NCBI GenBank assembly: GCA_949358305.1
Contig: OX442314.1
Location: forward strand, 7,309,060 to 7,373,059
Direction of reading: 5' to 3'
DNA length: 64,000 nt
Origin: Strigamia acuminata
Lineage: Eukaryota; Arthropoda; Chilopoda; Geophilomorpha; Linotaeniidae
Below the pieces are notes generated by a model, which searched no databases, had not been told where the DNA came from, and saw nothing but the letters and a program-made list of their open reading frames with translations. Of the stretch, positions 29,317-40,200 are shown one piece after another. The position numbers were made by a program, and so were the translations under genes. Within the stretch, counting starts at the first letter, position 1. Each line of letters starts with the position of its first letter.

Positions 29317-32300
29317 CTACAAGTTTTTTCGAAACATGTCAGTTATGATCTTGACTGCTTTTTCAAACTCAGCTGTTGACACTGGTTTGTCCTTTTTAGA
29401 GGATGGGCAGTCTTTTTGCCAATGCCCTAATTTTTTGCATAAATTGCATGGATCAGTGGCAGGCGATTTCTTTTTCGTTGCTGCTGGTGAGGCAGAACGA
29501 GAACGAGCGTCAGACCGGCGCTCTGGCGACACCGCAGGTGACTTTGAATTCCTTTCTGTATTCACCTTTGATGCGTCAAATGAAACATTTTTTGATTTCA
29601 TTTTTGGCTTCCATTTGCCTGCAACGGGGTTATTTTTTGCTAACAACGCCGCTGCTTTGGCCAATAAAGCCAACGTCTCATCTCCTGCTTCCTCCTCCTC
29701 TTCAGCTTCTTCAGCTTCAGACGACGGAGTTTCAGCTCCAGTTATATTTGCATGTAACTTAGGAACTGAATGAGGATTTTTGACGTCCTTTTTGGAAGAT
29801 TCTTTTTTCGAACTCTTCCCTTCCACCTCGTCTAGAAAGTCTTCGTAACTAGGTGGCTGCAACAATTTCAAACCATTAAAGGTTTCATTGTTTTGCTCAG
29901 CGAGTCTTTTCTCTCGCTTTAAGTACGCTGACCTTTCGGCTTCTGTAAGGTAAGCTTTGTACTTTTCGTCAATGCGCAATTGATTGACCTCCATGAACTC
30001 ATTTAACTCGGAGAATTTCCCCGGGTCGGGAGCGTCCGACATCATCAGAATATTTTTACTATATTCTGTGAGACCAGCTCTGAACTGATCATCTGCTGTT
30101 GCATCAGTAACAGCATGTGGCATTCTGCCAAGCAGATTCTCTGCTCTTAGCATGTACGAATGTAAGCTTTCGCCTTTTCGTTGCTTAAGACATCGCCAGA
30201 GCGTCTTGATGTCTTCGCTCGATTCACCAAATTTAAACATAAATTGTTTAACGAAGTCATCCCACTTCGTGAAGTCTTTCCTGCGAAACCACTCCTTGAC
30301 ACCGCCAACTAGTATTCTTGGTACTAGATGGGCCAATGCACCTTCACAGCCAAAACTGTGAACTTTGCCTAGTTCGAATATTTCCAGCAAGAGGTTTGAC
30401 CCTGCTTGCCAACTTCCATTATAGGCATGTGGGATAACTCGATCCCATCTAATGAACTTTTCATCTGTTGTTTGATGAGTCCATTTATCAGAAGTAAATT
30501 CACTTATTTTTTGCAAAATAATTTTATCCCTTCTGCTTTTTCGCTGTTGTTGAGCATTTTGCCTCAACAACTGGTCAATCTCATCTTTCGTGTAGAAATC
30601 GGGTCTTTGGGTTCTACTACGTGTTCTGTGACGAGATCGCCCTCTCACACTGGGACGTGAGGAATCTGTATCTGACGCAGATTCATGATTCGGATTTGGC
30701 GGCGGATCAGGGTCCGGAGGATCGTCGCCATCTGGCGGACGACGGTCTCCATTTGGTGGTCCCCTTCCATTTCGATTGCCATTCGAATTATGGTCACGTG
30801 AGTGGCCACCTCCATGTCCATCTGAACTGTCTCCACCTGGTGGGTCACCACCTGGTGGATTTCCACGGTATCTCGGCCCATCACGGATGTCGTTATGACA
30901 ATCTCGTTTTGGTGAACCTTCTCGCGGATTATCGTGTGACCGTCCACGATCGTGTGGTTTCTCACGTTCTTTATTCTTTCTCTCTAGCAATCCGATTAAT
31001 CGGTCACTATTGCTAAAGAATCGATCCGAATCTTGTGGAACTTTTGGGGAATGATATTCGGTCGGGTCTGGTTGTCGCTTTCTCTTTTTGCGACTGTGAT
31101 GACTATTACGGCTTCCACGACTACTGCGTGAGTCATCACTGTCAGTCCAACTTGATTGTCGACTGACTTTTGGTTTAGCTGATGTTAAATCAATCAACTC
31201 AGGTGATTTGGAAGCACCTTTTTGCAAAACTGGGGCTGGCTTTGCAAAATTATCTTCGCCACAAACGTCTTGTACCTTTTGTACGACTACTGCAAAGTTC
31301 TCTTGTACCGTCAATAGATCTGCGCGAAGAATTTCGTTTTCACGAGCTTGCGCAGCTAAGTCGGCACGTAATAACTGCTCTGCAGTACTTTGACTTTTGG
31401 CGGCTTGACCAGCATCAATTACTGACTGCTGTCGAGCGAGAAATACTTCGTTTTCTCGTTGTGCTAATCTCTTAGCTCTTGCTGCTTGTTCTGCAGCATA
31501 ATTCTCGTAATTTCGAGAAGTGGAGGGGATTGCTTCCCTCGCTCGAACTGGGGCGGTTAGTTCGGCTGTCATTAAATTTGTGTTGGCTTCTCGCAAATTT
31601 GCGTTGGCCAATCTCAAATTTTCATTAGCAATTTCTAAATCTTTTTGTGCTTGATTTAGTTGCTCGAGCCTTTGTTGTTGCTCTTCGTCAGTAATTAGCC
31701 AGGAAGCTTTTTCCTGCTCTAATTGCAACAACTTAACATGGTCATTTGCACGTTGTTGTTTTAGTTCGGCATTTTGCTGCTGCATTTCTGCATGCATTCG
31801 CTCGAACTCTGCTTGCAAGCTTGTTCTGACGATTTCAACGTCTTTTTGGCTTTGTTTGCGAACCATAGCTTTGTGGATTTGTTCCACAGTCATTTCGCTA
31901 GTGACTTTTACTCCCTCGAGCCTAGCTTGCTCACGGAGTGCGTCCATCATGGTTACACGCACGGGAGAATGAGAAACTTCCATATTGGAGTTCTCCGAAT
32001 CTTGCTGTGCTGCACCTTGAACCGGTGATGAATTCAGCGAGTGCTCTGCACTTGATGATTGAATTCGTAAATTCAAATCATCGTTTTGCGACTTGGAACG
32101 GCCACTTCCAGTTGGATTATTTAAGTCCAACTGGCCGCTGGGCGGGGATGGCTGTTGTCGCTCCAATGCTTGCGTGAATTCATTCACGATTAACTGTGCC
32201 GAGTTACAGTTAGCTGTTTGATCCATGGCTTCAAACAATTCTTGTGACTCAGTCACTTCTTGATCCACGACTGGTAGATCGATCGCCACTCGTCTCTTCG

Positions 32301-32340
32301 CCGGCCTTCCTCTCGGTCTCTTCTCTGAAGGAGTCGCCAT
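29317..32340 (-). CDS. gag: Gag protein of large LTR element, 1007 aa
   Basis: The ATG is the first after the primer site. The N-terminal part is Ser/Gln-rich. Residues about 130-300 form a long heptad-like coiled coil (rich in Q, E, L and A). A central Arg/Ser and Gly/Asp/Pro-rich linker follows. About residues 600-750 carry a capsid-like retrotransposon-gag region (ending FVKQFMFKFGESSEDIKTLW). A CCHC zinc knuckle (CNLCKKLGHWQKDC, about 963) binds RNA. It is unusually long for a gypsy-type gag, mainly through the coiled coil and linker. It assembles the cytoplasmic particle. The last codons contain the frameshift heptamer leading into pol. Confidence 0.92.
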   Translation of the reverse strand: MATPSEKRPRGRPAKRRVAIDLPVVDQEVTESQELFEAMDQTANCNSAQLIVNEFTQALERQQPSPPSGQLDLNNPTGSGRSKSQNDDLNLRIQSSSAEHSLNSSPVQGAAQQDSENSNMEVSHSPVRVTMMDALREQARLEGVKVTSEMTVEQIHKAMVRKQSQKDVEIVRTSLQAEFERMHAEMQQQNAELKQQRANDHVKLLQLEQEKASWLITDEEQQQRLEQLNQAQKDLEIANENLRLANANLREANTNLMTAELTAPVRAREAIPSTSRNYENYAAEQAARAKRLAQRENEVFLARQQSVIDAGQAAKSQSTAEQLLRADLAAQARENEILRADLLTVQENFAVVVQKVQDVCGEDNFAKPAPVLQKGASKSPELIDLTSAKPKVSRQSSWTDSDDSRSSRGSRNSHHSRKKRKRQPDPTEYHSPKVPQDSDRFFSNSDRLIGLLERKNKEREKPHDRGRSHDNPREGSPKRDCHNDIRDGPRYRGNPPGGDPPGGDSSDGHGGGHSRDHNSNGNRNGRGPPNGDRRPPDGDDPPDPDPPPNPNHESASDTDSSRPSVRGRSRHRTRSRTQRPDFYTKDEIDQLLRQNAQQQRKSRRDKIILQKISEFTSDKWTHQTTDEKFIRWDRVIPHAYNGSWQAGSNLLLEIFELGKVHSFGCEGALAHLVPRILVGGVKEWFRRKDFTKWDDFVKQFMFKFGESSEDIKTLWRCLKQRKGESLHSYMLRAENLLGRMPHAVTDATADDQFRAGLTEYSKNILMMSDAPDPGKFSELNEFMEVNQLRIDEKYKAYLTEAERSAYLKREKRLAEQNNETFNGLKLLQPPSYEDFLDEVEGKSSKKESSKKDVKNPHSVPKLHANITGAETPSSEAEEAEEEEEAGDETLALLAKAAALLAKNNPVAGKWKPKMKSKNVSFDASKVNTERNSKSPAVSPERRSDARSRSASPAATKKKSPATDPCNLCKKLGHWQKDCPSSKKDKPVSTAEFEKAVKIITDMFRKNL
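29323..29329 (-). promoter_or_regulatory. -1 ribosomal frameshift site A_AAA_AAC
   Basis: In the gag frame the codons are CGA AAA AAC TTG TAG, so the heptamer A AAA AAC is in the correct phase for -1 slippage, two codons before the gag stop (29317-29319). The -1 frame is open into pol. I have not identified a downstream stimulatory structure. Confidence 0.85.
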
Positions 32341-32431
32341 TTTTCAATGAGGATTTAGAAAGGATAGAGAAGAAAGATAAGCAAGATAAAAATGGCGGGT
32401 AAATTTTAACTAACAAAGTTATACAATGACT

Positions 32432-32449
32432 ATCCCGGACGGGCCCCCA
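32432..32449 (-). other. Primer-binding site, tRNA-Pro-like
   Basis: The minus strand reads TGGGGGCCCGTCCGGGAT. It differs at one base from the classical tRNA-Pro primer site. It starts five bases inside the LTR edge at 32455. Confidence 0.85.
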
Positions 32450-32454
32450 CGTGC

Positions 32455-33424
32455 TGCGATCCGGGTTTTTATCCACTTAATTTCTAATAAATTAAGCAGA
32501 AACCGCAGGTGAATGCTATAAAAGACTTACAATCGGCGGCCTTAAACTTGTCTAGGGTTAAGTTTATTAAGTAGGAAAATAAAGACACAATTTTTATGAT
32601 AAAAATCACACAAATTCTTTATTAAGTTAAATACAATGAAATATAAAATATATTGACTAGTTGAAATAGGAAGAGCGACAAGTCGCGTAACAATTTGAGC
32701 GGAAAACAATGGAAGGGCTTGCAACGACTGTTGCAAGCTACAAAGCGCTAAAATGGCGCTTAAACAACACACAGTTGTTAGGCGAAGGCGAATTGTCTTC
32801 GTTCTCTGAACTCACGAACGATGGTCGAAGACGATGGTTCTCGTGGGCTCCTTCTACGGCTCGTGCGACGGCTCGGCGGCGGTGGTTGACGGCTGTAGGC
32901 GTCTGGTCCAGGTACGATGGCGATGGTTGCCGTTCGCGCGGCAACGATGGCGATGGTTCACTTGGATCAGGAAACTTCTTCTTCTCGTTTGCTGGAATTA
33001 GCTTCGGCTAATTCAAGCAGGATAGCTGGCTTTGTAATTCGTTACAAAGCAAGCTGGTGAAACTTGGAATACACGGTCCACTATCAATACGTATTGTCGG
33101 AGCAGATATCGCAGTGATGTTGTGGGTTGTGTATTTTTGTCAAGAGTCCCGATTTGAGCCAAGACGCGAGCCCAGCACGCTTCAATATTGCGCAGAAAAC
33201 CTGCGCACTTAGCTCAAATGGGTGCAACTAGTGGTTATTACACCATATTGCACCATAACGGCTAATAACCGTTTTCACCCCGGACAACCTGGGGTGATAT
33301 GTGCCTAGAGAGGATTTCTCCCCTCGGTCACATGATCTGACTTGGCGTGTGCCACAGTCAAATTAATTAGAAGACAATTAATTTTATCTTCTAAGTTGGT
33401 GAAATATTTTGAGATCACCACACA
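32455..33424 (-). repeat. 5' LTR of large LTR element (970 bp)
   Basis: The partner of 20046-21015. On its right the purine tract and ORF3 end of another unit follow, so it is at once the 3' LTR of that truncated unit. Confidence 0.92.
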
Positions 33425-33474
33425 TCCCCCCATTTAAGACGAATCTTACATGGAGAGAAAATGAACGAACCAAT

Positions 33475-34439
33475 TTATGATTCGTCCATGTTCTGAGTTC
33501 GCTCAGGCGTCAACGGGCGCATCATATCCGTGGTGTCGTCCCTCGGGTTGGACCGCTCGTTAACCGTACACAGGTCGCGACCTGCGTTTGGTCCGGAGAC
33601 CATTCCAGGGTTGACATGAAGCCAAACCTGGATGATTCTCGCCGAGTTCGCTCGGTTGAAAAATCCTAGCGCCGCAAACTCTATGGGATCCTCTGGCGCC
33701 AATCGTGCTCTCAGGAGTCGATCGTGGAGCACTGATGGTGGGCTTAACACCCGGATGTGGTCCTCGAGCCACATAAACACCTGCCTCGACAACTTGTGGT
33801 TGTTGCTAAGCAGTGTTCGCGTATCCGGCGTCAAATAGAAGTGCGGATACAGGCGCATCAGGGTCTTGAAAGCCGACTCTTTTTTCAGCGGCTTGACCTT
33901 CGTCTCCGGCTTGGCTGGCGGCGGCGGCGGACGTGAGTCTTCCGTCGTGGCATCGTCAAAATGGCTCGGCGAGCCCAAGAAAACCAACGCGGGTGCGGAG
34001 GTTGACGAGGGTGTGACGCCTCGCCCCTGCGCTCGACCCACACCGGGGAGCTGACGGGTTTCGACTTCCCGTTGAACTCCGGCAGGAGTTGGAGAACTTC
34101 TCGGGTTCTCTTGCCAAAACGAGCATCCAGCGCCTTCTTGGGCCGACTGAAAAACAGCCAGTGACGCAGCTGCTGTGGCGCTTGTAACTGGAAGCGGTGG
34201 TCTTCCGGCTATTCGCGCCGTGGCCTTCGCAAAGGACCACTCGGTTCGCAACCGAACGGCGGCCTCTTCTTCGGTCTCACCGTTTGCTACGACTTGCTTT
34301 ATTAGCTCGGCTAAGATCGTAGGCGGGTCGAGCCTGAGGTGGTACCACAGCTCGACTTTCTTCTCCGACAGGCCCATCGGCGCGGTCCAAAGGTACGTAA
34401 TGGCCGCTAACGCCTGTCCTGGCGAAGGAAGAACACCAG
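33475..34439 (-). pseudogene. Truncated second copy of ORF3
   Basis: The copy corresponds to 21066-22030 with no indel; I saw one substitution (21238 region against 33648 region). It breaks off at 34439, exactly where the sequence switches to PDCD2. It retains about 320 C-terminal codons with no start. Confidence 0.9.
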
Positions 34440-35789
34440 TCGAACGAGTCGAACGAAGGGTACGAAAACGGCACGAAACCCAGCGCCGCCGATCTGAAAC
34501 CGCTGTGCTGTGTTTGCGGCTGTTTGGGTCCGCTGCGCCGCTCTAAGTGTCACGTCAAACAATATTGTTCGTTGGGGCATCACAAGATCGATTGGAAAGC
34601 CGCGCACAATAAGGAATGCAAATGTTTGGTCAAAATAGATGAAATTGAATTTTTTTATCGGCTGATATTGAATTTGTTTTTAATTTTTAATTTTTTTTTT
34701 TGGGTTTGGATTTGATTTATGGATTTTTTGGATTTTTTAGGTTTTTATTTGATGTATTTGTCGGTGTTTTGGGTTGTTTGGGTTTTTGATGGGTTTGTTT
34801 ATCGATTTTATGGGTTTTTATGGTTTTCACGGTTTGGTTTTATTGATTTTGTGAGTTTTTGTGTTTTTGATGAATTTTTAACTATTTGATCAGTTTTTTG
34901 TGTTTACATTAATGTTTTTAATGAGTTTTTGTGTTTTAAATGAGATATTTTTTCTTTTAAATGAGATATTTTTTCTTTTAAATGAGATATTTTTTCTTTT
35001 AAATGAGATATTTTTTCTTTTAAATGAGATATTTTTTCTTTTAAATGAGATATTTTTTCTTTTAAATGAGATATTTTTTCTTTTAAATGAGATATTTTTT
35101 CTTTTAAATGAGATATTTTTTCTTTTAAATGAGATATTTTTTCTTTTAAATGAGATATTTTTTCTTTTAAATGAGATATTTTTTCTTTTAAATGAGATAT
35201 TTTTTCTTTTAAATGAGATATTTTTTCTTTTAAATGAGATATTTTTTCTTTTAAATGAGATATTTTTTCTTTTAAATGAGATATTTTTTCTTTTAAATGA
35301 GATATTTTTTCTTTTAAATGAGATATTTTTTCTTTTAAATGAGATATTTTTTCTTTTAAAAGAGATATTTTTTGTTTTAAATGTTTTTTTATCGATTTTT
35401 TTGGTTTTTTTTATCAACTATAATCGATGTTTTTGGGTTTTTAATTGATTTTTTGGATTCTTAATCGTTTTTTTTTTGCGTTTTATAGTATATATGGGTT
35501 CTTGATCGTTTATTGGGTTTTAATCGATTTTTTGAGTTTTTAATCGATTTTTTGGGTTTATAGTCGATTTATTTGGGTTTTTAATCCATTTTTTGGGTTT
35601 ATAGTCGATTTATTTGGGTTTTTAATCCATTTTTTGGGTTGTTAATCCATTTTATCGTATTTTTTTTAGTTTTAAAGGAATTTTTTTATTAATTTTATGT
35701 TTTTTTTTTAGTTTTAAATTATTTTTAAAATCGATTTTATTGGTTGTTTTATACAATACTTTTAATTAATTTCTGCAATGATTGATTAC
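34440..35789 (+). pseudogene. PDCD2: PDCD2 fragment (MYND exon end plus intron)
   Basis: From about 34480 the sequence matches the end of PDCD2 exon 1 at 50560-50723 (CSKCHVKQYCSLGH in the intact gene), followed by the start of its intron. The N-terminal part of the exon is missing and the first bases (34440-34480) fit only loosely. There are substitutions and frame changes. Intron similarity continues to about 35760 (TATTGGTTGTTTTATACAAT). No second exon follows. It is a duplicated, dead fragment joined directly to the truncated retroelement. Confidence 0.85.
34938..35368 (+). repeat. 21-bp minisatellite (about 20 units)
   Basis: The unit AAATGAGATATTTTTTCTTT plus T is nearly perfectly repeated, giving spurious open frames on both strands. 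It lies in the PDCD2-derived intron. The source intron instead expanded a 51-bp unit. Confidence 0.95.
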
Positions 35790-36489
35790 AGTGTAGGCTG
35801 CGTAGCCCGGACATAGGACGGGATCCAGAAACTTGTCCGGTCAGGGCAATGTCCTTTCTGTAGGGCGTATAGACTCTCTGGTCCGGACAAATGCCACATG
35901 TCCGGACTAGAGAGTGTGACTGGATATGGATTTACCCGCGCAGTATGGGGATTTACAGCACGGGAGTGATGCATACATCACGTAAACGAGACAGAGACTC
36001 CAGATTGTTGGGTTTTGGCCTTTAATCTGTTGTCTAGGGGTAGGGGTCTCCCATCTCACTGTGTGGAGTGCTGTTAGGCACGCTACACTGGCAACCGTCT
36101 CGTCGCACACAGGGCTTAACTCCCATGTTCGACGTGGTCGGTTACCTCAGACGAAACATTCTGCCGTAACTTTAACGCAAATTTCCTTTTTCCAACCTTT
36201 TCCAACCCTTGTGAACATGCAATAAATTAATTTTGTATTTAAATTTTAGTGTTCTTAATTTTTTTTCCTAATTTGTTTCATTAGAAAATCGGCATTTTTG
36301 GTTTTTGTCCGGACTTTACAGCGATTTTTTCCTATACGGGACGCATTGCTTTGTCCGGGATCCGGAAGGGGGAGCTGTCCAGACCAAAGAACAAATTTAG
36401 CATTGCTCCTGATTGGTTGGGTCCGGCAAACTTGTCCGGACCACACAGCTGTCCGGACGGTGCTATGTCCGGTCCACGCAGCCTACACT
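35790..36489. mobile_element. TIR element rich in TCCGGAC, with nested R1
   Basis: The ends AGTGTAGGCTGCGT and ACGCAGCCTACACT are inverted repeats, extended by imperfect CCGGACATAG/CTATGTCCGG. Many TCCGGAC motifs occur inside. R1 is inserted at 35915. No transposase is present. The target duplication was not resolved. Confidence 0.65.
35915..36172 (+). mobile_element. Dispersed element R1, 3'-truncated copy
   Basis: It begins TGTGACTGGATATGG exactly as 5607 does and follows R1 to the ACATTCTGCCGTA block, where similarity ends. Confidence 0.75.
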
Positions 36490-37213
36490 TTGGCAGTTTG
36501 GCAATTTGGCAGTTTCACTACTAAGCAACAAGCAACAGCTTTTCATTAATAGCCGAGAGCACTGACGAGAATAAAACAAACACATTGACATTACTACATA
36601 ATATTACACATTACACACAAATATCAAAAAGACATTTGGAGTCACAACAAAAAGAGACATAAAAGAACGTAAAAAAGACAAAAAGAGACATAAAAGAGAC
36701 ATAAAAGAACGTAAAAAAGACAAAGATGTCGTAAATATGATATGACAATGTTATAAAAATGACATAACGATGTCATTAAAATGACCAAAATGACAATTCA
36801 TCCTGCAAAGGGACAGTAGTGGTAGAAACTGTTTGTTTACACTCAACTCAAATGTACTGTACACACACTGCCATTAAACCGGAAAAAAATGTGTGATGTA
36901 GATAACGATTTGACCAGAGAGCATACAGGTCAGGTTGGTAAACAAAGTGTCAAAATGAAAAACAAGTACAACAACTAAACAAAGAATTTTGAAAATCAAT
37001 AGCAGTTCTACGTGAAACAAGAATTTACAGTCAATTCTGAACTCACAGCACGGAGAGACGCCGAATAACAAGCAGGTATGTACCTTTTCACACCACCAAA
37101 AGCAAGTAAAAAGATCATAACATCTACACTTATTTCATTCAATAATTAAATTGTTCATAATCATCAATTGTCATTACAGAAAAAACCTTGGATTTAAATA
37201 CGAATAAGATACA
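36490..37213. other. Upstream block of channel copy 3
   Basis: This is homologous to 4180-4900. It ends with the candidate 5' untranslated exon (TTTTCACACCACCAAAAGCA before GTAAAA, about 37082-37103) and an acceptor (TCATTACAG) about 35 bases before the ATG. No protein gene is present. Confidence 0.5.
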
Positions 37214-40200
37214 ATGCAAAATAATAATTTGGCGAGGCGACTACGTCCTGCAATTCACCGATTATTAAAGGATGATGCAAATAAACTGAGATGCAACATA
37301 ATTGGCTTTGATGACTTTGTCAATAGCAAACATCGTGGGGATAAGCGTCATGTGTTTTGGCTTCTTTTATTTTTATTTTGCACATGCATGTTCGCTTATC
37401 AGACTTACGATAGGATAATGCATTACTTAAGTTATCCCACGGTTGTTGACGTAACGAGCAGCTCTGAAGATGTAATTTTACCAAAATTGATGATCTGCAG
37501 TGGCAATACTAAAGAAATGGTCAGACTTTGGAATAAAAATCAAGAAAAACTTCAATTAAAAACCAAGACATGCTTTAACTCGTTGCAAACATTAATGGCA
37601 ATCCCAACTTATACCATAGAAGAACTTTGGAAAGCGACTAATTTGACGAAAGAAGTAGTGAGCGTAAAAATAAAAGTAAAAAATGCGACGATCCGGGTTT
37701 TTACTTAATAAATCGGAGAGACTTATAAAGCAATCGTCGTAGAGATGCCGTACAGGACTTCTACTCTGTGGCCAAATGTTTGTCTAGGGGAATGATTTTA
37801 CACAGAGTAAAGGAAAAATTAGATAGTTTTAATCGTTCAAAATACAAAGGAGGTATTATTTAAAATGTTTGGGGTCGATCTGGCTTCTTCTTCAAATGTA
37901 CACTCACAGTTGACCGTTGGCTCCAAGATGGCGTCGATGGCGTCGTGTGAGCGCGGGATTTTAGCGGAGTAAACTCAACGCTAAAATACCTTGCTGAATA
38001 TACTAAAATCCTCGTGGAGCACGCTCGACACGAGAATACGTCTTGCACACAGCGGTTCGATTATTACGGAGCAAGCTCGACGTAACAATCGGTCTTTACA
38101 CAAATCGCTTTGTGGAGTTAAACTCGACACAAAGCCTTCAAACTAACAGAGTAAACTCGATGTTAGTTTCACACAGAAATGGCTTAAATTACGCGTAGTA
38201 ATTCAAGCTAGAAAGTTGCTATTCCGTACAGTGGGTACAGACCAGCGATGAAACTCAATTCGTCCAAGAATCACAGATCACACTTTGCAGTTTTGGCAGA
38301 AGTTTGACACGGTTGTGAACAGTTTGGAGGTAGAATCAAGAGTGCGGGAAGAGTGGGCCAAAACCGTTTGGCTCGCTCCTAAATCTGCTCAGAAAAGCTG
38401 CGCAGATGACGAGTTGCACAACGATCACACACGGCCGCCTTCGGGTCGTGTGCAACAATTGAGCCGGGCACGCGCGAGGGGAAGGGATGCTCCGCCCAGG
38501 CACACGCCTAGCAGCATCATCAAAGCAATGCACGCTGCAGCGCGATTGGTTGACGCTGTTGCTGGGCCAAAACTTGCTGCAAAACACAATATTATTTGGG
38601 TAATATTGTGTCTTGTTTTATATTTTATTAATGTATGTTTTATTTCAATTTACATTAAAACAAAACATATAAGCTTGTTGAATATGTTTATAAGACAATT
38701 TGGAAATATGGTGCGCACTCAAATAGGAATATTTGAGGTCACCACAAAAAATAATAATAAAGAAAGTGTATTTTTAAATGTATTAAGATTGCGTTATTTA
38801 AACCCTTGATTTCATGCAGAGATATTCAAATTTAAACAAAACGGCTGTTTTGACAGAAACGGACAATTTTTTTGGAATATGCCCAACATTTCAATTTAGT
38901 AATTATAAACAAATATTTAGCACTATCTATTTCAATATGCTTTATCATTTATTGACATAGCTAAAGCTTCTAGTGACTCATTTGTTGGAGAACTGATAGT
39001 AAAAATAGAAAAGAATTATGATTACGTATGCCTTGCCGAGCCATACAGAGTAAATTTAATAAATTAAAATTATGATTTGTATTACTCCGTAATTTTTTTC
39101 TTTTTACACTTAGTTTTTCCTTATGTTCTATGATTTTGGGAGACAATATGATGTAGCACATCAATATATTGGTACAACAACAACAATTTATTTCAGTTAT
39201 AACAAAGTAAACTTTTATTTGAGAATGAAAAATTACTTCACAGAATCTAATTTTATTTTAACTTTTTAGTTCATATTTCTTAATTCACGTATAAATTCAT
39301 GTTCCAGAGAGAAGGAATATAAAGAATGCTATCGGAGTTGCCTATTAAACAAGTTTAAAAACGATCTGACATGCAGGTAGGAAAAGAATGTTTTTACAAT
39401 AAAAAAAAATCTAATCATTAAAAATCTTCTTTAACCTTCCCATAGCCAAGCCTAGTTTCCACCATTGCTAGCTAAGGTCGGTCAAATCGGCCTTCTTTTA
39501 AAATGCTTCTGCGCATGTGCAGAATCACATTTTTCCTGGTGCAATCGCATTTTTCCTGGTAAAAGCACATGTTTTAGGACTAATTTTAATACGCCACCTA
39601 GTGCAAACAGATGGCAAAGCAGTGTACGGCGCTCCCATTAAGGGTGTTTTATGTTATAAATATTAAATTATCTTAATAATAATTGAAAAACTATTTGTAT
39701 TTAGACATTATAAAATAAGAAAAAAAAGTTTTTGAGGAATACAAGTTAACCTCATTAATTAATTATCAGAAAAAAAAGAATTACAGTGATTTTTCCACTT
39801 CTGTAATTTTTTTGACCTACCATGGCTATGGGAAGGTTAAAGATTTCCCTTCATGAAAATTGATTTACCACTTTGCAAATGTTCAAACAATACAAACGAA
39901 AAATACAGTGCTGTAAAGAAACTGATTGAAACCATAAACCCAAGTTCTGATTGTCAATGTAGCATTCCATGTCAACAAATAACTATTACACCATCCATTG
40001 ATACAGGAATAGGAGATGATGACAAAACCTTATCTGTATCTTTAGTAATATCTGATGACAAAATTAGTGTGTATGAAGAACGATACATCTACAACGTTAT
40101 TGCTCTACTGTCAGATTTAGGAGGCAATCTGGGCCTGTTTCTTGGCCTATCATTAATTTCATTACCTGAAATTACTTGGTATTTATATTATGTTGCAACA

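Larger units (their letters stand above)
20046..33424 (-). mobile_element. Large LTR retrotransposon with gag, pol and a third ORF
   Basis: The element spans 13379 bp, or about 12.35 kb without the nested palindrome. Minus-strand order is 5' LTR (33424-32455), primer site (32449-32432), gag, pol, nested 1027-bp palindrome, ORF3, polypurine tract, 3' LTR (21015-20046). The pol domain order (protease-RT-RNase H-integrase) places it with Ty3/gypsy-like elements. The near-identical LTRs imply recent activity. The sequence beyond 33424 is not host DNA but the ORF3 end of a second copy. The LTR at 32455 is therefore shared by two tandem units, and no target duplication is expected. Confidence 0.92.

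Noticed and set aside
237-33011. A 100-codon plus-strand frame (MEGLATTVASYK) present in all three family A LTRs (237-539, 20300-20602, 32709-33011)
   Set aside because: It is antisense to the element, lies in LTR sequence, and its conservation is explained by LTR identity. No family similarity is visible.
34890-35448. Two opposed frames of about 180 codons (KRKNISF and LLNEIFF repeats)
   Set aside because: They arise from the 21-bp minisatellite in a PDCD2-derived intron.
37684-38809. A 174-codon frame at 38285-38809 as a gene
   Set aside because: It lies within the solo LTR and runs into intron sequence of channel copy 3; the composition is not protein-like.
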